Assembly (NCBI GenBank): GCA_963210315.1
Contig: OY723320.1
Span: forward strand, 1,426,001 to 1,490,000
From: Rhynchopus euleeides
Lineage: Eukaryota; Euglenozoa; Diplonemea; Diplonemida; Diplonemidae
DNA length: 64,000 nucleotides
Direction: 5' to 3'
Positions 31,941 through 41,432 of the stretch are shown here, in pieces; the first letter of the stretch is position 1, and every line of letters starts with the position of its first letter. Made by a program: the position numbers and the translations under genes. The notes under the pieces were generated by a model, which did no database searches, had not been told where the DNA came from, and saw only the letters and a program-made list of their open reading frames with translations.

Positions 31941-33351
31941 CTTCGTGCTGCTGCCCCCCAAACTGCCATCGCGGCAGCGGTGCCACGGCACGCCCTGCAT
32001 TTGGCTGTTCGGCTGCTCCCTGTGCTTGCAGTCTTGAAGGGCACGGGGTGAGTGTCCGCGCTGGCCTTGTGACCTCTGCCACCCACCCTTGTGTGCTGAG
32101 GGCAGCTCCCCCCAGCCCTCAGCCTCAGCCCCTTGCCCCTTTCGTATCATTTCACGGTGTCAAGTTGCTAAGTTCTTGCAGATCCACATGTCTACCGCCT
32201 GCGACGGTTCAATGCGTGCGTACCGTTATAAGCGATCAGAAAGTAGGTATACTCGTACTTTGTGCGTAGCTCGAGCGCCCTCATGTGTAGTTCGCGCGAA
32301 GCGTGCTCCTGAGGAGTTTGTGCGAACCTTTGACGACAACACCACCTTGTATGGCCTTCCTTCTTGCAGCAAAGGAGGGAATGGAGTGCAGAGGAAGGAG
32401 GGCCAATTGAGTCTTGCGGCAACCCGTGCAGTGCCGCTATTTGCGCACCCCACATCCCACCTCGTGCACAGGTCGAGGTGTGTGCGTTTCACTCCAACCT
32501 CTCACGCGGTTCACCGGGTGGCAGCACTGGCTCGCACCTTCCCGTTCCCCCGTCTTGAGTGGGCCATGTTCGTACACAGAAATAAACCACATGACAGTAG
32601 AGTGGGCCATGTTCGCGTCCCATTTCATTAGTTGCAGAGGCGAGTGAGGAAGCTTAGCGAAGCAAATCCTGTACTGCAGCCCGCTCATCAGGCTGCAGGA
32701 GGACTTGACTTTAACTACCGGTAAGTGGTGTGCGCTTGATGGTCGAGGAAACGTTTCGGGAAAGTGGGCTTCCTTTGAGGCCCGAGTCCTGAGAGGTTTC
32801 AGCCACCAGGAGTGCTGCTATCATAAACACGCGGCGTGGGGAGGGAATGGAGTGCAGAGGAAGGAGGCCCTGCAACCGCACTCTGTATACGGCGGGGATA
32901 GGATATTTTGTATTCTTTGCGGCGTGATCTACCTGATACACCACCCACTGGCACACTGGCTGCCACGCTGGGCCCCTTGTTCTCCCAGCATCTGCCACCT
33001 CATGCAGTGGATCATCAGGGTACAGAACACAGAGGTGTGAGCGAATGCCAACCTGCAGCCTCCCCCGACAGCCCACCCCCCCCCCCTCCATTACATGATC
33101 TGCCTTGTACAACATATCTGGTGTAGTGACTACAAAAAGGACTAACATTGCGAGAAGGTGCTGGGAGATTTACTTTTCCATTCCCTCTCGACGATCAAAT
33201 CCCCCCTCCATTACGCAAACATCCGCCTTGTGCAGCCGTACCCGCCCTGTGGTGACTACAATTGTTGCGTCTTCATCCACGACACTCTGCTTCACACGCT
33301 TCACCACACCAACACGCACCGCCACACTGCAGGTGAGGTGTCCCTGCAACA

Positions 33352-36053
33352 ATGCGTGCCGCGGTGCTTGCCGCCCTGGCGGTGTGTGCTGCAGAGGGCG
33401 CTGTGCAGGTCCCTCGCGAGGGCACTGTCGCCGGCATCTACTCCGCCCCGCAGGACTGGGTCATCCCGTGCATCCCGGGGGGCTATGTGAATGCGTACGT
33501 CAGAACCCCCACCGCACTCACGTTGGGGGGGTTGGGAGGGTTGGTCTTGGAGGCTGATACCGGGGGGAGTGCCCCCTGCACCTCCTCCCAGCAGGTGGTG
33601 CTGTCCTTCCGGCCGGACCCCGAGGCTGAAGGCATCCCGGAGCAGGTGGATGCCAGCTGGGTTGTACTCAATGCGACTGCCGAGCCTGCGACCAGCACAA
33701 CGACTGATGCGCCGCTCACTGGCGCTCCTGGCACGCACACCCCGCTCGCTGTGACGCTGGTTGCAGATGCAGCTCCGGCTGACACAGCCGACACACCCAT
33801 CCCGCTGACTCCTGTGCCACAGACTGCAGCACCTTCGACCTACGCACCTGCAACTGAGGCGCCGCACACTCCCGCACCGCCGACAGACTACCCCACGCCC
33901 ACACCCCCAACTGTGCACAACGTTGGGAACCCTGGTTCCGTGGGCGGCTACACCTACATCACCCCACAGGAGTGGGTCATCTCCTGCACGCCGCACAGCA
34001 CTTTATGGGTGGGCCTGCGCTGCGTCCCTTCAGGCTTCAGCCTCAAGTTGGACAACAAGCCCATGGACTATGCTGGGCCCAATCAGTTGTCGTGACCTGT
34101 CCCTCCTCTGGGAAGGTGACGATGCTGTACACCCCGTACGATGGGCAGAGCCACGACATACGCTTCTACTGGTTCCCTGGCACAGCTGCACCCACAGGAG
34201 CCCCGCACACACGGGCCCCCATGACACCCAGCCCAGCGACGGTGCACTTCATGTCAGACCATGACTCAGTCTACAGCTACTACGGCACCCCACAGGAGTG
34301 GGTCATCTCCTGCACGCCGGGCAGCACTCTAAGGATGATACTGCGCTGCATCATTTCAGGCTTCAGCCTCAAGTTGGACAACAAGCCGATGTACTCTGGG
34401 TCCTATCAGTTCGTGACCTGTCCCTCCTCTGGGAAGGTGTCGATGCTGTACACGCCGTACGATGGGCAGAGCCACGACATAAGCTTCTCCTGGTTCCCTG
34501 CCACAGCTGCACCCGCCGGAGCCCTGCACACATGGGCCCCCATGTCAAGTGCACCGCCTACACACAGCCCAGCGACTGTGCACTACATGACAGACCACGA
34601 CTCGGTCTCCAGCTACTACAGCACCCCACAGGAGTGGCTCATCACCTGCACGCCGGACAGCATTGTAAGGATGAACGTTCAGTACGCCCCGTCAGGGTAC
34701 ACCCTCATGTTAGACGGCTCGTTCCTGGGCTCCAGTCGGCATGTGACCTGTCCCTCCTCTGGGAAGGTGACGCTGCTGTACACCCCGGACGACAAGTACA
34801 GCCACTCTGTCAGCATCCAGTGGTACCCCGTCACTGTCGCACCTACACGGACCCCTGATACCCCAGGGCCGCTGACACCCATCCCAGCGACGGTGCACTA
34901 CATGTCAGACCACGACTCCGTCTACATCAGCTCCAGCACCCCACAGGAGTGGGTCATCTCCTGCACGCCGGACAGCTCATTATTGGTGGACGTTACCGAC
35001 ACCCCGTCAGGTTGCCTCACGTTAGACGGGAGGTCGATGTCCTCTGGGTCCAACCAGCGTGTGACCTGTCCCTCCTCTGGGGAGGTGTCGCTGCTGTACA
35101 CCCCGTATGATGGGGATAGACACACTGTGAGGTTGCAATGGCACACTGCCACAGCGGTACCCAGCACGTCGTCCCCCTCCGACCAGGACACCGCAGTGCC
35201 CAGCACATTGGCAGTGCACTACATGTCAGACCACGACTCGGTCAACCACAGCTCCAGCACCCCACAGGAGTGGGTCATCTTCTGCACGCCGGACAGCACT
35301 TTATGGATGGACGTTATCTTCTCCCCGTCAGGTTACAAGCTCAAGATCGACGGCTCGCCACTGTACTTTGGGTACGGTCAGCCTCTGACCTGTCCCTCCT
35401 CTGGGAAGATGTCGCTGGTGTACACGCCGTGGGATGGGCTCAGCCACACTGTGACCTTCAAGTGGTCCGCTGTCGCACCTGCTCCAACCACACCCATCCC
35501 AGCGACAATGCACTGCACGACAGGCCACGGCTCCGTCGACACCTCCTCCATCACCCCACAGGAGTGGATCATCCCCTGCATGCCGTACAGCTTCGTGGAT
35601 GTGACTGTGACTCAACTCCCAGGGACGCTCACGGCAGACACGACGACTCTGCACCAAGGCCAGAGGAATGTGTACTGCCCCTCCACTGGACAGGTCAGGC
35701 TGTTGTACATTCCGTCCTCCGGCACCAGCCAGTCACTCGTCGTGAGCTGGGCCGCTGAAGGGGGGGCCCATACGTCGCAGAGTGAGTCGCCGCTGATCGT
35801 GGTGACTGCCACTGTCGGGGTGCTTGCTCTGGTGTGCGTCACCGTTGCTGTGTACCGCGGGTGTCGTAGGCGGGCTGCGGACCGCAAGGCCCACAGTTCC
35901 AACGTGGAGCATGAGGGGTACGCCGATGTTGGGCCCACGGGTGTGTTCGGTGGGCTGCAGGACAGTTGCTCGTCTCCTGACGGGCACCACGACAAGCAGC
36001 CGGTGAGCGAGATGGAGCAGCAGCTGCTGGTGGACGACAGCCCTGTGATGTGA
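33352..36053 (+). pseudogene. TPQEW-domain surface protein with 7 domains, frameshifted in the second domain
   Basis: The ATG at 33352 opens the family signal peptide. A divergent first domain follows (SAPQDWVIPC), then a Thr/Pro linker that repeats the post-signal segment LAVTLVADAAPADTA, then domain 2. Within domain 2 the frame hits TGA at 34093-34095. CAGTTGTCGTGACC here corresponds to CAGTTCGTGACC in domain 3, so two extra bases at about 34087 cause the break. The family frame continues from there to 36053 through five more domains, the TM helix and a tail with GYADVG and EMEQQLL. Without the two bases the product would be about 899 residues. It may be a recent pseudogene, an assembly error or a contingency-type switch. 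Confidence 0.72.
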
Positions 36054-38189
36054 GCCCCGTCGCAGAGTTCGGCATCCTGCACATCAACGGGACGCCCCGC
36101 TTTGTGTTTTGGCAGACAAGGATGTTCAGCCTGTTTGCTTCTCGCCCAACAAGGCACTTGCCAGGTGGCTGTGCAGCTGTGGGGGAAGTGCTGGGTACTT
36201 GCAATGCACGGCAACCTTATTTTGTCGTTCGCCTTGCTTCTCGATGTGTGTGATCCCGCACCAACGTCAGTTGTTTGATGCGCCACCCACTCGGGCCAGG
36301 AGTGCGTTGCACAACCAAAGCCATTACGCGCGCCTTTTTATGAGCACATTATTAATGATGTGTAAACGTGTCGAAGTGCTTCCTCTAATCTGTGTGCCTA
36401 GCTCAGCTAAGCGATCTCGTGTTCACATGTCTCACGCCTCCACACCCACGTCAAATCATCAGGCTCTAGGGGTGGTGGAAGCGCCAACGCATCATTAAGT
36501 AAGGAGTCAGTTGCTGAGGGCCTTCGCCCAGAAGTGCCGAAAAGTGAGTCGCTCACAACAGGGGTGACAAACGGGCACAGTTTGAACACAGATCGGTGCC
36601 CCCGCTTCTGCTGTGTGGGGGACGCATCCAGGCGAGACGATTGGCATTCCGGGAGGGAGGACGGAAGTGTGTTTATTGCCACAGCCCTACATTCTCGGAT
36701 GTGCGGGCAGGTAAGACGTCTTGGTTTTCCACCAACTATAGGGGAGGCTGGGGAAACGTGTGACGTAATCCTTCCCACCAGTTGGGCAAAGGAAGGTTGT
36801 GCGGTTTTGGAGTCGGGTGCCATTTTTTTTGTCAGTTCGGCGTAGCCCAACTGGGGAAACTTTCTGTGCCTTGAGCTGGATCGTGCGTCCCCCACTCACA
36901 CGTGTACACAAAGAGTGGGGGTCTGCGTTCCAACAAAACAACTTTCGGCAGTCATTGGTTTGTTGTCTCGTTTTGCTGTCACTTTACGATCCAGCGGGGG
37001 CACAGATAGTTTTCGTTGGTGGGATGCGTGCAATGCAAGCAAGTGACAGATTCCTGAAGTGTGTCAGGAGTATTTGCGACCCCAACACAGCTCCCTGCAA
37101 GGGATAGGTGTTGAGGGAAATGATTCCCACTGAGGGCTTTCTTTTCTCTTTTTCATGTCTCCCAGAGTGAGTGAAGCAAACGGAAAGGGCGGTATTTTGA
37201 GGGTTGTGCCAACAACGCAGGAAACTGTGCCAGTGCAAATCCTTTGCAGAACATCACCACACTTCATGACAGGCGCGTGGTGGGGTGTTCTCATCGACGA
37301 ATACCCTTCGGATCTTCTCTTTGTTACTCTTCCAGATTTGCACTAATACACAGTTTTTGGTTGCATGTAGGGAGTTTGTTCCCTTTCGTCGAGAGGGTCT
37401 TCCTGGAGTCCTTGCGACTTCAATGCTGTCCAAATCCAAAAGAAAGAGGTTTAGGTCTGGTAGTGCCTGCATCGCAATCAAGCTGCTGCATGCTTAGGAC
37501 AGCACTACCCCACTGAGCCCCCGCTCTTTCTCGTTCTGTCATCGTCACCTCATGCAATGAAAGAAAATTCGAACACCAGAGTGCATCGCCCTGCACCAGG
37601 CAGTGCATTCTTCCAGTGCCTCCTGCAGGAAGGGCCACATCTCACCTCCGCACAGGTCGAAGTGGTGTGTCTTGTGATGCCGCCTGTCGTCAGGTCGTGC
37701 GCTGTTTTGTGACTGATGACGGTGCTCGATTCCCCCTTCCCTGCCAGATTTCCGGTGGAAGCGTCCAATGCAACTCTCAGGAGAGAGGCCAAAGAGTATC
37801 TTGTAGTATTGTTTTTGTTTCAACACATCAGCTCTGTGCGAATCACGCTGGAGCTATTTTCCTATTTTCTACTTTATTGTCTTTCCCCCCCCCCCCCCCG
37901 CACCCCCCTGTCGCATCTGATGCCGGCGCCTGACCATCCCTTTGGCAGCGTTTGTGGGCCTCTGTGTGCAGTACCCTTACAACACGACTTTGTTCTGTGC
38001 AGAATAGCATCCTTTTTTTTGTCTCTTTTTCCTGCGATCAACGAAAAACCCCGCTCCCGTTTCTCGTTTTTTTTGCAGCTTTTTTGTTTGGGATGTGTTC
38101 TGCGTTCGGAGAACACCCGACTGGCATTGAACTGTCGTTGCCGTCCTTCTCTCTTGTGATTCACCCGGTTGCATCAGTTTTTGCGCCAA
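36054..38189. other. Intergenic region; repeat R7, no gene recognised
   Basis: A short match to the 230-bp repeat lies at 36108-36145, and copy R7 of the dispersed repeat at 36335-36505. A weak R9 (GTGGAAGCGTCCAATGC) lies at 37756. Homopolymer C occurs at 37888-37903. Short ORFs at 36534-36845 and 37155-37346 match no family I know and have no supporting context. Confidence 0.4.
36335..36505. repeat. Dispersed GTGGAAGCGTCAACGC repeat, copy R7
   Basis: CTTTTTATGAGCACATTATT, GAAGTGCTTCC, CCTCCACACCCACGTC, ATCATCAGGCTCTAGG, then GTGGTGGAAGCGCCAACGC and CATCATTAAG. One change in the core. Confidence 0.55.
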
Positions 38190-38418
38190 CACGGTGGACT
38201 CCAGCGGGGGTAGGGTAACCCTTTTCGGGAGTCTCAACTAGGGGGTGTCCAACTCCCGCTAGGGGGAGTCTGACTCCCCCTAGCGGGAGTCTTTTCACCT
38301 ATTTTCACTCATTTTTCCCATGATACCTATGCAATGTGGCACTCGTCACTGAAGTACAGCCACACCAAACGAAACGGACGTTTCCACCCATCCCAGCTCG
38401 CAGACCTGATTCACAAAA

Positions 38419-38799
38419 ATGGGGAAGACGACAACGAAGCCGGCAGCGAAGCCGGCGGCAAAGTCGATTAAGAAGAAGAAGAGCGCAGAGAGTCCCGAGG
38501 CTGCGGAGGCGACGAACATTGTGCATGATTTTTGCACGGCCTTCCCTGTTAAAAAAGGGGGCAGTGTGCTGACACTGGGATCCATTAGAAGGCTCCTAGC
38601 AACGGTGTTGAGCAAGGAGCTCCACCAGCACAGCACCCAGGTGGCCAACGCAATCATCGCCATGTCTTCCCTGACATGGATAAGTTCGCTGTCAGGGAAG
38701 TCGCAACGATGCGGAAGGAGGGCGCTCTCCGTCATATACAAGGTGGAGGCGAAGTATGGCAAGGTGCAGGATACAAACGTGTCGTCGGGGGCAGCCTGA
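38419..38799 (+). CDS. Small lysine/alanine-rich basic protein inside the TIR element
   Basis: Predicted 126 residues starting MGKTTTKPAAKPAAKSIKKKK, a highly basic Lys/Ala/Pro tail like those of histones and linker histones. A hydrophobic-patterned body follows (SVLTLGSIRRLLATVLSKEL). The body has a loose resemblance to the C-terminal helices of histone H2B, but this is by eye only. It lies between two copies of the element's left terminus, so it may be element-encoded DNA-binding cargo or a captured host gene. The family is not recognised. Confidence 0.4.
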   Translation: MGKTTTKPAAKPAAKSIKKKKSAESPEAAEATNIVHDFCTAFPVKKGGSVLTLGSIRRLLATVLSKELHQHSTQVANAIIAMSSLTWISSLSGKSQRCGRRALSVIYKVEAKYGKVQDTNVSSGAA

Positions 38800-39064
38800 A
38801 GCCGCGAATGATCGCGACACGGGCGAACGGCTTGGCACCGTGGGTCTGGATAGATGCTGGAGTTCGGCCGGGTGAAACCGGAAGTCGCAGCAAAATTTGC
38901 CCCCCCAGATTTCTTCCTCAAACCCACCCGTGGGCTGATCCGGCCTTGCACGGTGGACTCCAGCGGGGGTAGGGTACCACTACCGGGTTTAACCCTTTTC
39001 GGGAGTCTCAACTAGGGGGAGTCCAACTCCCGCTAGCGGGAGTATAGATCAGCAGTGGGCAACA

Positions 39065-40199
39065 ATGAGGCGATGCGGGGGGCGAGAGCACCGATGCTCA
39101 CTGTGCGACATCCCAGAAGAACGCTGGTATCAACAGGTGCATCGATACCCGCACCTGACTCTCTCTGAGATGAAAGAGGCTGGCTACCCCTCCCTCTTGG
39201 CAGGTGTGCTTCCCAATGCCCGCTACGTCACCCCAGCACTCCATGACTGCAAGGGGCTCGCCATGCGGCTGATCAGGGTACTGGATGAGACAACAAAAAA
39301 ATATTCGACAAGACCTGTACAAACCTTGCACTGAATGTGTCGCAGCATGGGACAGGTGCTCAGTTCCGGAAGGTCGTGCTTGCCTGTCACAGGACACACC
39401 TACAAGGGCTTGTTCCGCTACCTCTTTGTCTCCCTTGCAGACCTCATGCATTTCCGGTATGCAGACATCCCCTGGCGCTTCTGGGGATGCAAGGATGAGT
39501 CAGCCCGGATTCCCTTCTTGCGTGCTCGGATCTCAGGGCATATATTTCACTGGTTGATGGAGCATGCCGAAAAGGGATCAACGCGCAATGCCTACGTACA
39601 CAGTCTCCATCATTGGTGGGCTCCAGAAGATGCAGTGCCTCTGCAGAACAACGACGAATGAAGAAGCAGAGAACGGACATCGCAAGAAAGATGCCGTTAC
39701 AATCGCCAGCTCCGCAACTTACGAGAGAGATCTTGCGATGGCAGAAGAGAAGCGGCGCGCATCGGGCATGCCTTGGAAGGTTGCGCACCTGTCGCAGGAC
39801 GGGATCCTCGGGTATAGAGAAGTCATTCTGTGTCCGTGTCTGCACACCCGACACGCTCATAGATTGGCTGTGTATGTTCTTTGCACACAGTTGACACAGC
39901 TGCAGAAGGGGTTTGTGCACTGCAACACACAGGACTTCGTTGAACCCATCAGCGCGCCCTACTTCCTGTTCCGGTTCCCCGAAGGACACCGCAAATTATC
40001 GCTTTGCTTGTGCAAAATGCCAATCCCGCTGGGGGCGACTTTCACACCATTCGTGTCATCCGAGGCGACTTTGAGCACGCTTGACCAACGCGCACAGCAG
40101 GAGGGGGATGACAGTTCTGACGAAGAAGATGAGGCCTGCAGGATGGCTTGTCTTGCCCAAGGTGTAACACAACTACGACAGGCGATGGCCGCACTTTGA
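39065..40199 (+). pseudogene. Broken ORF series, possible transposase remnant
   Basis: Three consecutive open stretches. From 39065 to 39334 the frame has a CxxC start and an ALHDCKG motif, ending TGA. The same frame resumes at once with ATG (39335-39661; GLFRYLFVSLADLMHFRYAD, HIFHWLMEH). A third stretch in another frame (39564-40199) ends with an acidic SSDEEDEA region. Read together they look like one protein of about 370 residues broken by an in-frame stop and one frameshift. The position between element termini argues for a transposase or accessory protein. No DDE residues could be assigned with confidence. Confidence 0.4.
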
Positions 40200-40536
40200 C
40201 ACCTCAAATTCTAACCGCTCACCTCCGCAGGTGCAGCCGCTACCAGGAGGATAGGTAGGTAGTCCAGAGTCCGGGGAAACTGACAGAAGCAAAACAAGCC
40301 CCTCCCCATCCCTCTTCCACCATGATTTTACCCCCCACGCCAGTAGACTGTAACTATATCATGGGAAAAATGGATGAAAATAGGTGAAAAGACTCCCGCT
40401 AGGGGGAGTCAGACTCCCCCTAGCGGGAGTATAGACTCCCGCTAGCGGGAGTCTGGACTCCCGCTAGCGGGAGTCTTTGACACCCGCTCAGACTCCCGCT
40501 CCCAGACTCCCGCTAGGGCCGCTGGAGTCCACCGTG

Positions 40537-40998
40537 AAGACAAGTCGACGGTAACGCTACGGCCAATGGAAGTGCGCCACACACAAACACGCATGAGACT
40601 GCCGCATTTGGAACAATTCGTGAACCCTCCCAGTTATAGGAACCCAACACCCCCACTTCCCCTCCCCCCCTCCTCTCCTTGCCGCCACTGTGCCATCAGC
40701 TGCCCCTGGGCGAACTTTTTGCCCAGGTTTTTGGAAGAACAGCTAGCTTTTCGCACTAAAAAAGACTCGTGGCAGCGTTCGGTATCTGCACACATGCACT
40801 AGCAGGCACCGTCCGTAACAAGCAAAGAACGCAACTCCAAGTCTTTTTTGCCGAGGTTTTTGCCCAACTTTTTGCCTCTTCTGGAACACCACCCCCACCC
40901 AGGCAGCACATGGGTCAGGGCGCAGTGGAGCCGAACCTGCTCCACCCTCCCCGCCCTCTGCCCCCCCACCGTGCCACCACCCCCCATACCCCCTAACC
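40537..40998. promoter_or_regulatory. Upstream region of the CaaX-box protein gene
   Basis: 460 bp with no ORF of note. It ends in a long C/pyrimidine stretch (about 40870-40997) before the ATG at 40999, as expected ahead of a trans-splice site, though the exact AG acceptor is not clear. Candidates include the AGs at about 40904 and 40911. Confidence 0.4.
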
Positions 40999-41394
40999 AT
41001 GACGTGGCGGGAGCCGAGTGTCCTCAGGGGCAAGTCCCTCGCCAGCCTCCTGGACGATGACCAGCAGCAGCAGCACCACCAGCCGGGCCGCCGCCCCTCC
41101 CCGCCACACCGCAGAACCAAGCTGGTTATGCCGCCGCAATACGTCAGCGACCCGCCGTCCCCTGCGAGAGGGGGGTATGGCGACGAGGAGGCGTTCTATG
41201 GGAGGAAGGGGTTGACCGAGCAGTACAGCAGCTACGGGAGGGTTGCGCATTACAGCGGGAAGCACCCGCGGCCCCCGCATGGGAGAGGGGGTGCCGATGA
41301 TGATGCACACTCGCTGGCATCCACCGCGCAGGAGGTGGACTCGGCTTTGATAAGGCTGAGGCCACACCCACACCACCACCACCAGCAGCAGCAG

Positions 41395-41432
<38 letters not shown>

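Larger units (their letters stand above)
31157..33351. other. Intergenic region: dispersed repeats and upstream block; no gene recognised
   Basis: Contains dispersed-repeat copies R4 (31205-31328), R5 (31371-31530) and R6 (31547-31702), the second copy of the 230-bp repeat (31713-31940), and a copy of the GAAGGTGCTGGG repeat (33091-33206). The last 60 bp carry the family's acceptor CACACTGCAG and leader. Between 31945 and 33090 nothing recognisable was found; GGAATGGAGTGCAGAGGAAG occurs twice (32380 and 32841). Confidence 0.45.
38190..40536. mobile_element. DNA transposon-like element with CACGGTGG termini and palindromic subterminal arrays
   Basis: The left end CACGGTGGACTCCAGCGG (38190) is inverted at the right end (to 40536). 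Inverted similarity continues through palindromes such as CTCCCGCTAGCGGGAG and CTAGGGGGAGTC to TTTTCACCTATTTTCA...CCCATGATA (left about 38291-38330; right about 40358-40396), so the arms are roughly 140-180 bp. A third copy of the left terminus sits inside at 38949, which suggests that two related elements are joined or nested (38190-38948 and 38949-40536). ORFs inside are short or broken. No clear target duplication was seen. Confidence 0.72.

Noticed and set aside
33352..34095. 247-codon ORF as a complete short secreted protein
   Set aside because: The stop results from two extra bases inside a conserved domain, and the family frame continues for 650 codons beyond.
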